Below, piece after piece: positions 46,961 through 56,060 of a DNA stretch of 64,000 nt. Position 1 is the first letter of the stretch. Each line of letters opens with the position of its first letter. Under the pieces are notes generated by a model. It did no database searches and was not told the DNA's origin. It saw nothing but the letters and a program-made list of their open reading frames with translations. Made by a program: the position numbers and the translations under genes. The DNA is from Lithospermum erythrorhizon. Lineage: Eukaryota; Streptophyta; Magnoliopsida; Boraginales; Boraginaceae. The stretch covers positions 459,070 through 523,069 of the forward strand of contig JADFUC010000385.1 in NCBI GenBank assembly GCA_019722365.1, given 5' to 3'.

Positions 46961-47783
46961 AAGAAAGCCAGAATGTGTTATCAAACCTCAGTTCCACCCT
47001 TGGAAAAAGAGCCAGAAAAGTCAAAGAAACACGGTCAAGAAAATCATCCTGAGATGATGTCCACGAGAAGCGAGACTCAGAAGGAGAATGATAATTCGCC
47101 AAAGGAGGGAGAAAACCTCAAGAGACCAGTTCTTCATGAGCCCAAGCCTTAGCGGATTGGGCGAAACATGAAGAAAATACTTCTTTCATAATTGAGTATG
47201 AATTGTAATGCTAGAAGGTGATGCCATATTCGCTACCCAGATTGGGCGAAACATGGAGATATATGTTGATGACATGTTGGTGAAAGGTAAAGTAAGAACT
47301 GACTATTTGGAGAATTTGAGGGAAACATTTGAGCAGTTGAGGAAGAGTAAGCTCAGAATTAATCCAGACAAATGTTCGTTCGGTATAACTTCAGGAAAAT
47401 TCCTAGGTTACATGATCAGCGAACGAGGAATTGAGCCCAATCCTGATAAGATTAAGGCGATACTCGATATGCAACCCCCTCGTGAGTATAAAGATATTCA
47501 AAAGCTCACAGGGTGCCTCGCAGCCTTAAGCCGGTTCATTTCCAAGTCTGGAGAAAGAAATTTTCCCTTTTTCAAGAATCTTAGGCGAGCTTCCAGTACC
47601 AAGTTTTATTGGGATGATGAGTGCAATAAAGCTTTTGAAGAGTTAAAAGAGTATTTGAGCTCACCAAAGTTATTATCACAACCTGAACAAGGGGAAATCT
47701 TGCAATTATACCTCGATGTGTCAAACGGAGCTGTAAGTAGTGTGTTGATCAGCGAAGCTAAGGGACAACAAAGGCCATCATAG
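46961..47783 (+). pseudogene. pol: Gypsy-2 reverse transcriptase, N-terminal half deleted
   Basis: From 47220 the frame reads AIFATQIGRNMEIYVDDMLV, with the catalytic YVDD, then NPDKCSFGITSGKFLGYMIS, LTGCLAALSRFISKSGERNF and LYLDVSNGAVSSVLISE. The upstream fingers and palm motifs (PNGTWRMC, FGLKNAGATYQR) present in Gypsy-1 are absent. The protease-to-YVDD distance is roughly 550 bases shorter than in Gypsy-1, so an internal deletion removed them. Confidence 0.9.
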
Positions 47784-48420
47784 ATAAGTTTGCCTTCGCC
47801 CTGGTCATCTCAGCTCGCAAACTGAAAATATACTTTGAATCATATCCGATTCAAGTAGTGACGGATCAACCCATGAAGAGAGTCATTACGAGTCCCCAAC
47901 TATCTGGAAGATTAACAACTTGGGCTATAGAGTTAAGCAAGTTTGATATTTCATATGTCCCACGCACCAGCATCAAACTTAGCGGATTTTGTAATTGACT
48001 ACACAGCTCCAATCCCTCAAATTAAAAGTGGGTCGAGTGATTTTGAACCAAGATTGAATAACCCTGAGTGGGTATTGTTTGTAGACGGGGCCAGAAATGA
48101 GAAGGGGTCAGGCGCAAGAATCCTGATTCGGAGCCCTGATAATATGGTCATGGAGTATGCATTACGATTTACTTTCTCCACCACCAATAACAAAGTAGAG
48201 TATGAGGCCATGGTCGCCGGAATGGACATAGTCAAATCTTTGGGGATTACTCGCATCTGGGTGAAGGGAGATTCCAAGTTAATCATTGACCAAGTGAAAG
48301 GATTTGAGCAGATTGTATTTGAGCCATCCATAGTAAAGCACGAGCCACTGGTGAAATACCACGAGAGAGCCATCCAATTGGACAAAGGATTTGAGTAGAT
48401 TGTATTTGAATACATACCTC
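47784..48420 (+). pseudogene. Gypsy-2 RNase H end and second (archaeal-type) RNase H
   Basis: VVTDQPMKRVITSPQLSGRL near 47857 ends the first RNase H. The second occupies 47943-48398: WVLFVDGARNEKGSGARILI (first Asp), NNKVEYEAMVAGMDIVKSLG (Glu) and WVKGDSKLIIDQVKG (Asp). The added RNase H is a Tat-group trait. An 87-bp in-frame duplication makes KGFEQIVFE occur twice, the second time with CAG changed to TAG. Confidence 0.88.
48297..48412 (+). repeat. Repeat pair 87 bases apart inside second RNase H
   Basis: AAAGGATTTGAGCAGATTGT at 48297 recurs at 48384 as AAAGGATTTGAGTAGATTGT. The offset is 29 codons, so frame is kept. Confidence 0.85.
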
Positions 48421-48683
48421 GTGCTCAAAATGAAGAAGCAGATCATCTCTCGCGACTCGCAACTACCTTTTACCACGAGCTGCCAAAAGGAGTCTATGTG
48501 GAAATAGGCGAGATTCCTGCATATGAGGAGGCCATGACTTTACCTATGTTTAAAAAACCTGAAGATTAGAGAACCCCAATAGAAAGATATTTGCTTACCG
48601 GTCAGCTCCCTGAAAGTGTTATCGAAGTTCGAAAAGTCAAGAATCTCAACTTCCGGTTTTACGTGTACGGTGAAGAGTTATAT

Positions 48684-48803
48684 AAAAAATCATGGGATGG
48701 TCCGCTGCTTAATTGTGTCTGTCGAGAGGATATTCCTAAGATAAAAAAATCATGGTATGGTCCGCTGCTAATTATGTCCGTCGAGACGATATTCCTAAGA
48801 TAC
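48684..48803 (+). repeat. 60-bp tandem duplication inside integrase
   Basis: AAATCATGGGATGGTCCGCT (CATGGG at 48691) repeats exactly 60 bases later (CATGGT at 48751). The two copies differ at several bases and the second has lost one base. Confidence 0.85.
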
Positions 48804-49413
48804 TTGCTGAGTACACTAAGGGTGGTATGGGAGTCATATTGGAGGCAGATCACTAGCGGTGAAAATCACATGTATTTGATACTTTTGGCCAACTCTGGTC
48901 AAAGATGCCATGAACTTTATAAAAAGGTGTGATGTATGTCAAAGAATGGGACCCGTACAACACCAACCTACTACCCCCATGACCCTAATATTAAATCCTG
49001 TGCCATTCGTGGAAAATTGACCTGGTGGGAAAATTTCCCAAAGCCAAGGGGAGCCTCGAGTATGTAGTAGTTAGTACGGATTATTTCAGTAAATGGGTCG
49101 AAGATACGCCTCTCAAGAAACCAAGCAGTGATAGCATAGTAAGATTCCTATGGAAACAAGTTATCACTCGCTTTGGAGTACCTCACATCCTCATCTCTGA
49201 TAATGGTCCAAAGTTTGAAAGCAAAGAATTGGCAAAGTTATGCGCGAAGTATAATATAGAGCACCGATTCTCACTAGTTTATTATCTGTAGTGCAATGGT
49301 CAAGTTGAGGTGATGAATCGCATACTCTTTAAGGGTATTAAGAAAAATATGATTCAGAGCGAGTCGAAAAAGGGGGCATGAATTGATGAACTCCTGATGG
49401 TCTTATGGTCTCT

Positions 49414-49455
49414 CAGGACGACTCCCTCGCATGTCAGGACGACTCCCTCGCATGC
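49414..49455 (+). repeat. 21-bp tandem duplication inside integrase
   Basis: CAGGACGACTCCCTCGCATG occurs at 49414 and 49435. It doubles the peptide RTTPSHV/A without breaking frame. Confidence 0.9.
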
Positions 49456-49880
49456 CATAGGAGAAACACCTTTCAGCCTAATATATGGCTCGGAAACAGT
49501 GCTCCCTACAGAAGCTGGACTACCCACTTACCGCCAACTAGGGTTCAATGAAGAAGAGAATGATCAACGAATGAGGGAACAACTTAACTTTGTCGATGAA
49601 TTAGGTGATCGGGCCTTATACAGGATGCAAAAGTATAAACATCACAAGGCTCGCACCTACAATCGGCGAGTGAAGAATAAATAGTTCAAAATTGGAGATC
49701 TGGTGTTAAGGCTATACTCGATCACTCATCCCAAAGATAAGGACAAACTGAGCCCTAAATGGGAGGGGCCCTATCGAATCAAACGAATGATCGACCCAGA
49801 AACATTTGAGCTGGAGAGGTTAAATGGAGAGGCGATCCCTCACACATGGCATGCTTCTAATTTGGCAAAATGTTATGTTT

Positions 49881-50495
49881 AATTCCCTAGACATACATTT
49901 GTGGTTTAGTTACACCCGCCCTCTCTGATGTATCTTATGGCTCGGTTCTATCCGCTACCTTCTGTTATGAATAAAGAAATCTCGTGGCTCAGTCCAATCC
50001 ACCACCATCTATATGTTCTAATTGTTCATGGTAAAATCGATCACATGGTTATAAGGCCGTAGATACCAAATAAAGGTAGCCTTGGCTCAAGTGAATACCT
50101 CAAACCTTTCGGAAGAAGGTATAACACTTACTAAGGCAGGTAACCGACGCTTAGGCGAGCTCACCCCTTAACGGTTGAATAAGGCCCTTCTCAGAAGGGC
50201 ATTAAAAATATAATATTCGCACTGAGGCAAATTATTATTACATAAAATACTATTCAATTAAGAGCCATGACTGAAAATTGTGACAATACCTTCAATAGTA
50301 CGAAGCGACACAAAGGGGCAAGATATATAACAATATTTGTACAAAGCAAAAGGAAAAGTTGAAATAGTTAAAATATCAGGCATTATAAAGAGAAATTGTT
50401 CAAAAGAGCAATTAAAATTGTTATGAAGATTATAGAAAATGTGGGAGATCTCAAATACAAAATGAAAAGACTAGGTTTGGGGAGGGGCCTGCGAT
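49881..50495. other. Gypsy-2 region between pol and antisense ORF
   Basis: No sense-strand gene. Moderately AT-rich. Typical length of the post-pol spacer in Tat-lineage elements. Confidence 0.5.
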
Positions 50496-50693
50496 TCAAG
50501 GACTAGCACCCTCTTCACCATCAGAGGGAAGTTCAACATGTCCGTCACCCAGGCTATCAACGACTCCCTCATCCTCACCGGCCGAAAGCGGCTACAGAGA
50601 AAGGCCCTCATACCAAAGGCGATAGGTCTCCTGTTCCGCTTCATATATGCGAACCAAGTCTGAGAAATCCTCCTTGCAATGAGTGAAGAGGTG
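50496..50693 (-). pseudogene. Antisense ORF fragment downstream of Gypsy-2 pol
   Basis: Read on the minus strand, 65 codons are open except for one TAG (from probable CAG). Translation includes HCKEDFSDLVRIYEAEQETY, then RLWYEGLSL and, after the stop, PLSAGEDEGVVDSLGDGHVE, ending in an acidic tail and TGA at 50496-50498. Its 5' side is cut by the Copia-type LTR starting at 50696. Antisense ORFs between pol and the 3' LTR are known from some Tat-lineage elements such as Grande. I do not recognise the domain, so function is unknown. Confidence 0.6.
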
Positions 50694-50695
50694 GG

Positions 50696-51110
50696 TGTTG
50701 CAAAAGTTATGCAACTAATTCATAATAAATATGAACAATGCAACCAAGATCGAATAAATGTATAAAAACGAATTACAAAACATACATATATATAAATTCA
50801 TACACGTATGAATACAAGAGTACTTACAATACGCAGCGGATATGATGAACTTTCAACCTCACGAATCCTCCGTTGAATCCCTTAGCACCTCAAGTGAAAT
50901 GCCTCCAGTTAGTCCACACCAAGAGCGGTTGAATCTCGCGATTGGATTTGCTAGAATCTTACGAGCAATTGGACAACAAAATGAGTCAAAACTTGACTCA
51001 AAATGCTAGAGAGAATGAGGGAGGGGGCGGCGGCTTTCTTTGAGGAAGAAGATGAAATGAAAACTTAGGTTTTTCAGCTTTTAAGTGTAATATTTTATTC
51101 ATCAGCTTTT
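50696..51110 (-). repeat. Copia-type LTR fragment inserted in Gypsy-2
   Basis: Starts TGTTGCAAAAG. The layout GCAGCGGATATGATGAA...CCTC...GTCCACACCA.GAGCG parallels the Copia-1 LTR read in the same direction, but at family-level distance. No internal Copia sequence adjoins, so it is a solo or truncated LTR. Its right end is unclear and runs into the Gypsy-2 3' LTR tail. Confidence 0.55.
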
Positions 51111-51112
51111 GG

Positions 51113-51301
51113 AGATCAATCGCTCGCTAGAGGGAAAGCCCTTGTTGATTCGGAGATTCCCAGGCCTAAGACCTAGCGAGTCATACCACCAAGAAGGATT
51201 TCCACTCGCCAGACAACAGTGATAACGAGTCCAGATTTGATTCGCCAAGCAGTAAGCATGGATCCAGATTAAATTAATTCATAGAAAAATTTAGCAGATC
51301 A
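51113..51301 (+). repeat. Gypsy-2 3' LTR tail (or leader duplicate)
   Basis: From CGCTAGAGGGAAAG to TTTAGCAGATCA it matches 44605-44773 with gaps, and similarity stops at the same GATCA in both. AAATA follows, as before the 5' LTR. If the 5' boundary were instead inside gag, this would be a duplicated leader fragment. Confidence 0.55.
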
Positions 51302-51306
51302 AAATA

Positions 51307-52228
51307 CTTCTTCTTTAAGAATTGAACCAAATACCTCTTTATTTGAGGTTCTAATCAAATTCCATTAGGCTATTAAACCTTATAGAGGCTATTGAATTAG
51401 TGGAATTACGATTTACGAAACCAATTTCTAGATAATAAAACACATGAAGCAATGTAAGACGCGATGATCCAACTTTTGGGCATTGAAGGATAATTGATTT
51501 GTGACAAAACACCATATATTTGTTCAATACTGTGTACCTTAATTGATGACAAACTCACTATGCAACGTGGGAACCACATCCGCACAATACAGGCATGAAA
51601 TAACATGTACACTGGTTTTCTTTTATTAGAAAATAATTACCACATCGCCTCATTACTGCTAATTATTCACCAATTACAAATATATATTAACATATCATGT
51701 CATTAAATATTAGATCCGATCTTCTGTCTGCACTGTGTTATGTTTTATACAATTTTCTAACATTAGGAGTTTAACCTTATTTTAATAATAATCTGGCATG
51801 TTTATTATAGGTGATCACGAACCATTTAATAAATTCTCTAATAAGGCATTGAATCAACCGAAAGCTCACATTTCCTTCCCTTGTTTCAGCTCCCAAAGGC
51901 CAGAACCCGGTTGCCGAATAAGTGTATAAGTCAAAAACATTTATACATTTAAAATAAGTAATAATGTTACTTTCGTTACTTCAATTTAGTTGGAAGGTCT
52001 GACTTAACAATTAAAATTGAACAATTTTGAATCATGAATTAAACTTATTCAAGTATGTAACATGTAGTATATATCTAATTGTATAAAAAATTGATAAAAA
52101 ATATAATTTAATTAATTAAATTTTTGCTTAAAAATAAATTGACTAGTTGTTAGAGAAAAAACCTCACAATAAATTTTAAAGGGAGAGGATATATAATAAT
52201 TACAAATCATGCATTATCCCCTCGCATT
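51307..52228. other. AT-rich intergenic DNA upstream of the ATL gene
   Basis: No gene or repeat terminus recognised. This contains the distal promoter of the gene at 52417. Confidence 0.4.
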
Positions 52229-52236
52229 TTATATAA
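52229..52236 (+). promoter_or_regulatory. Probable TATA box of the ATL gene
   Basis: TTATATAAG lies about 185 bases before the start codon, predicting transcription start near 52262 and a leader of roughly 150 bases. Inferred from sequence and spacing only. Confidence 0.5.
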
Positions 52237-52300
52237 GTAGTATTATAAACCTCTATCGGCAACTTATATTCTGACTTCCATTTTTAATTTTTACTTCTTC

Positions 52301-52448
52301 ATGCCTTCATCATTTATAGCAACGACTGACCAAAGATGAATATTCCTGATCCCAAATTGTTAGAAACATTAATATCTTCTCCACGCCTAGAAGCATTTCT
52401 ATGATCCATTTCATCTATGCTGAACAGTTGGAATATCAAAATCTTTGA
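52301..52448 (+). promoter_or_regulatory. Chain of three overlapping upstream ORFs in the ATL leader
   Basis: uORF1 (52301-52339, 12 codons plus stop) ends in TGA that overlaps the ATG of uORF2 in an ATGA junction. uORF2 (52336-52404, 22 codons, MNIPDPKLLETLISSPRLEA plus two residues) ends the same way into uORF3 (52401-52448, 15 codons), which runs past the main ATG at 52417. uORF2 is in frame with the main protein, separated by its TGA at 52402. If transcription starts near 52262, all three lie in the mRNA and could restrict translation. Confidence 0.55.
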
Positions 52449-53649
52449 AACCAAATATGCCACCAATCATGTGGGCATTACAACCTTGTTCATCATTCAA
52501 TTCTTTTTGGTCATCCCATGTCAAGTTGTTGCTCAAACCGGTGGTGACAAATCTTCGTCACCCCCGGATGATCAATACTTAACGGACAATACACTTAAAG
52601 TCAGCCCAGGGATGGCGATTCTTCTCGTCGGACTAATCTTAACCTTCTTCATGATGGGGTGTGTCTCGGTTTACGCTAGGAGGTGCCTTGAGGCTTGGTC
52701 AGGGCATCCGAGAGGCATCACAGGATCACCCATGAGAGACATAAACATGCGACTTGGAAGAACGAGGCATGGGATTGATCCGAACGTGATAGACACGTTT
52801 CCTACGTTTCTATATTCCGATGTTAAAGGTCTCAAGATTGGCAAGGTTGATTTAGAATGTGCCGTTTGCTTGAATGAATTTGAAGATGATGCAAACTTAC
52901 GATTACTTCCTAAATGCTGCCACGTGTTCCACCCCGAATGCATTGACACGTGGCTAGCATCTCATGTTACATGTCCTGTTTGTCGAGCAGACCTTGTACC
53001 AGTTCCTGGTGAAGAACTCATAAGTAATTGGTCGGCTGAAGTCGATAGTCAACAGGTGAATAATAATGAGACTAGTGAATTGTTGATTGATATAATAAAC
53101 CCGGTTCAACCACCTATCCAATGTCCGGAGACAAAAGCCACTCCTAACAGCCCTCCGGTTGTTTGGAAATTTCTTAGATCACACTCAACCGGGCATTCAC
53201 TAGTTCAACCCGGCCAAGATTATGAACGGTTCACGTTAAGGTTACCCGAGGGTGTGCAACAAATGCTCAAAACCCCGGAGCTAAACCGGGCTGTAAGTAA
53301 TGCCACATTTCAAACGGAAAGAAGTCCAAAGAGGTGGTTTCGAAGGAGTACAAGTGTTGGAACTGGCCGAGGAAGGACCAATAATGTTTATTACGAGAGA
53401 TTCGACCGAGAAACAAAACAGGACGGGCATGGAAGATTTTTTATCACCCCTCCTTTCGTTTCTCGGTCGAAATCGATTAAGTCACCCTCACAAGCTACCG
53501 AAGGAAGTAGCAAGACCAACATCTTGGCAAGTGGAAGCTTGATTAAGACCGTTAAGTCTCCAATTGATCAATGGTTTAGTGGATCGGAGGATGATGAAAT
53601 TGGAGAGAGGTCGTTTACTAGGCTAATAACGGGGAACAACCCGGTTTAA
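52417..53649 (+). CDS. RING-H2 E3 ubiquitin ligase, ATL family (ATL6/ATL31-like)
   Basis: A 410-residue uninterrupted frame. Residues 20-40 (ITTLFIIQFFLVIPCQVVAQ) are a hydrophobic leader, probably a signal peptide; 62-86 form a membrane segment; 119-129 are the GLD-type motif in variant form GID (GIDPNVIDTFP). The RING-H2 finger has zinc ligands C148, C151, C167, H169, H172, C175, C186 and C189 with the ATL spacing and the conserved W179. ERFTLRLPEGV at 270-280 and the basic/serine C-terminus resemble ATL6/ATL31, which act in carbon/nitrogen and defence signalling. The membrane-anchored ligase would recruit E2 through its RING. No intron is needed, as in most ATL genes. Exact orthology is unproven. 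Confidence 0.93.
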   Translation: MLNSWNIKIFETKYATNHVGITTLFIIQFFLVIPCQVVAQTGGDKSSSPPDDQYLTDNTLKVSPGMAILLVGLILTFFMMGCVSVYARRCLEAWSGHPRGITGSPMRDINMRLGRTRHGIDPNVIDTFPTFLYSDVKGLKIGKVDLECAVCLNEFEDDANLRLLPKCCHVFHPECIDTWLASHVTCPVCRADLVPVPGEELISNWSAEVDSQQVNNNETSELLIDIINPVQPPIQCPETKATPNSPPVVWKFLRSHSTGHSLVQPGQDYERFTLRLPEGVQQMLKTPELNRAVSNATFQTERSPKRWFRRSTSVGTGRGRTNNVYYERFDRETKQDGHGRFFITPPFVSRSKSIKSPSQATEGSSKTNILASGSLIKTVKSPIDQWFSGSEDDEIGERSFTRLITGNNPV

Positions 53650-53650
53650 A

Positions 53651-53705
53651 ACATACGACAAGCCGCTTGATTTTTTAAAACATACAACATACGACAAGCC
53701 GCTCA
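53651..53705 (+). repeat. 36-bp repeat just after the ATL stop codon
   Basis: ACATACGACAAGCCGCT occurs at 53651 and 53687, in the presumed 3' untranslated region. Confidence 0.8.
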
Positions 53706-53859
53706 ATATTTTTTAGGTGTAGACAATGATTGGAAAGACTAGAGAATATATTGATGTGTTCCTCAATCTTGTTTTATTGTATGTTTTGTAATGGACCATG
53801 TATTAAATTATTCTTAGACTAAATTTCATTCTCGCACTTGAATTAATTTCATCATTTTA

Positions 53860-53869
53860 AATAAATAAA
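53860..53869 (+). terminator. Possible polyadenylation signal of the ATL gene
   Basis: Overlapping AATAAA hexamers at 53860 and 53864, about 210 bases after the stop. Plant signals are loose, so the true cleavage site may differ. Confidence 0.35.
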
Positions 53870-54682
53870 ATATTTGACATTTAAATAATCGTTTAAAAGA
53901 AATTTTTGTACCAAACTTTTTAGAAAGATCGTTTGACATATAAACTCATGGCGTAAGAGCAAAATAGGCGTTTAAATTTATTCTGATTTATGAATTGTGC
54001 AAAATAACAATCTTAATTGAATCGATATTTAATAAATTAATTAATTAAAATCGAATAAACGTAAATGCTTGACTTTTCGTCATTTTACTTTTGTAGTTTC
54101 GAATCCCATCAGAAATACTTTAATTTTTCAATATTTTATTCTTTAAATTCCACATCAGAGTGTAAAGTTTGCTTGAAGTTGAGTGTTAAGTTAGTGGGAG
54201 AGATCACCGGGGCTGCTTCTCGCCGGATCTAGGAAGAAGAAGACGCAGCCTCGCAGTCCTAAATCTATTCGTCAGATTTGGGGGAGAACACCGCCGGATC
54301 TGAGATGTTGGGCCTTCTGAGCTCCTTCTCGTTCGTCGGAGCTGTGAGCTGAAGTCGTCGGAGGTTTGTGAATCGGAGCTGCTGGTTCGTGGAGCTGCAG
54401 ATCGGAGGTTGGAAGGACTTCGCCGGAGATGTTGAACCGTAGCCAACTCAGCTTCAGTTGTATCATTGCATGAATCCAAATTAAATGTCATTGCAATATA
54501 TACCCATTTTCCGTGTATATATATATTATATAAACATATAATTATAGTCTGAACTCTGAAAGAACATAAAATGAAGGTTAAAAAAAATAGGCACAAATTA
54601 AATACAAGTTGGCTAGTTGCAGTTACTACATACTTGCATAGGTGATGTAATAATATTGGTTCAAAGTTTTTAAATAATTTTT
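53870..54682. other. Spacer with GC-rich island at 54180-54450
   Basis: AT-rich except for a purine-rich, codon-like island containing repeated GCCGGATCT and GGAGCTG words. Open frames there are rich in Ser/Arg on the minus strand and show no domain. It could be a captured exon or a repeat piece. Confidence 0.3.
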
Positions 54683-55049
54683 TGTTAAATCATTGAATTT
54701 AGTTATCTTTATTTCTACGTATTACTCTAGCTTTTAGGGTTTAGTTTTAAATGAATTAGATTCCATAAGGGTTTTAGTTTTAACTTTAGTTTTTTAATAC
54801 GAATAGTTTGTAGTTTTATGCAAGAAACTGCTTAGTAAGCGTCACGCCAGTATTTCGGTTAAATCTTTGTAATCTGTTCGCCGATATAGCATAATTGAAA
54901 TTTAAAGGTGAACATAGGTGGATTGGTCAGAAACAAAGTTTGTTTGGGATCTGCTTCATTAAAAGCTCACAATTCTTTCTTTCAGTGCTTCTTGAATTTA
55001 AATTTCGTCTTTGTTGGGTGGTTATAATAAGCGTATGTTAGTTATAGCA
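54683..55049 (+). repeat. Copia-4 5' LTR
   Basis: Starts TGTTAAATCATTGAATTTAG and ends GTTATAGCA. Its second half (TTTCGGTTAAATCTTTGTA... to ATAATAAGCGTATGTTAG) aligns with the 3' LTR at moderate identity. Confidence 0.78.
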
Positions 55050-55149
55050 ATGGTATCTATTTGGGTTATCGTCGGCGGATGGGTGGTAAAAAGTCGGGGT
55101 TGAAAGTTCGCGGGGAGGAATAGGCTTGTTTGTGATAAGGATTCTGACG

Positions 55150-55640
55150 TTACTTAATGAGAAGGACTTTGGACACGGTGAGCCAGGTCTTTAACATAGG
55201 CAGAGGAATATGGCGTCTCGAGGAGAAAGCGCGTTGGCCGTTGCTATTATCATTTGAGGATGGCGTGTTCTTTGAGGTTTTACGAGCAATGTGGTTGTGT
55301 TGTAAGGCTGAGAATCTTTTAAGCTGTGAGAACTACTTAAATGAGTTCTTTATTGAAAGAAACGTCATTGGCGAATGCGGAGGTATATCTCACGAAAGAT
55401 CATCTGGTCGATTAAATTCAATATTATTAGATTTGAGTAATATTGAGATTAAAATTGATGATGAAAATATTTGCAGTGATATTATTAAAAGCCTGCATTA
55501 CCTCAGTCTATGAGAATTTGAGAATGAATGAAAATGGAAAGGACTCTTTATCTACAGGCGAGGTTAGGTCGGGTCTCCTTGGTAAAACTCTTGCATACTT
55601 GTAGTGGTCTAGTTCGGGATAATCGGGTTGATGGCATAAT
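55150..55640 (+). pseudogene. gag: Copia-4 gag remnant
   Basis: The frame at 55157-55513 ends with RLNSILLDLSNIEIKIDDEN and SDIIKSLHYLS, matching Copia gag (...LANIEV..DDED...LL.SLP). GEVRSGLLGKTLA at 55559 follows, resembling the EEV...L.N.E segment. The first part is scrambled by frame changes. Confidence 0.75.
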
Positions 55641-55643
55641 GAT

Positions 55644-56060
55644 ATGATTAGAGTTATGGTAAACCGGGGAAGAAAAATTCTCCGAGCCGTTGAGATTAGA
55701 AACCGGGAGATACATATAAGCTATTGTAAGGAAAGGGTCGTTGAAAGAGTGATTGTCCCAGGCAAGGGCAATTTGGTGTCATCGGGGGCGAAAATCGTTG
55801 TTCTTGGGGGCGGTTCAAAGTCCGACGAGGACATTGCGTTGGTCTTAGATGGACACAGCGTTACATCGATGTGTGGGTTATGGATTAGGGGCCCCGTATC
55901 ATATATGTTTGAGGAGAGATAGTTCTTGACATGACAGTGGATGGTGGGAACATTTCCATGGTCGATAGTTAACACTTGTAAAGGTGGTTGGATTGGTTGA
56001 TGTTTAGGACTCGTGATAGGAAGTTTGCACTTTTGAATGATGTGAGACATGTCTGCGTAT
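55644..56060 (+). pseudogene. Copia-4 zinc-knuckle/protease region remnant
   Basis: SDEDIALVLDGHSVTSMCGL and WIRGPVSYMFEER correspond to the protease entry ...ALVL..... WILDS.CSYHMCP. The catalytic Asp-Ser is replaced (WIRGPVSYM), then stops follow, with GLVDV and CETCLR traces further on. Confidence 0.7.

Larger units (their letters stand above)
48421..49880 (+). pseudogene. Gypsy-2 integrase (broken)
   Basis: The N-terminal region at 48591-48932 is disturbed by a 60-bp duplication. The core begins KIDLVGKFPKAKGSLEYVVV near 49015 (first Asp), then ILISDNGPKFESKE (second Asp) and, after a TAG, CNGQVEVMNRI (Glu), giving the D,D,E triad. HAIGETPFSLIYGSETVLPT and the end THTWHASNLAKCYV near 49840-49880 follow. 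It would insert the cDNA into the host genome. A 21-bp duplication at 49414 is in frame. Confidence 0.9.
44287..51301 (+). mobile_element. Gypsy-2: Tat-lineage Ty3/Gypsy retrotransposon
   Basis: Plus-strand order: 5' LTR (44287-44773), gag, protease, RT, RNase H, second RNase H, integrase, an antisense ORF fragment, and a 3' LTR tail ending at 51301. The left flank AAATA (44282-44286) equals the right flank AAATA (51302-51306), and the element starts TGATA like Gypsy-1. The AT-rich pentamer makes the boundary call moderate; the coding identity is strong. A Copia-type LTR interrupts it at 50696. Confidence 0.8.
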
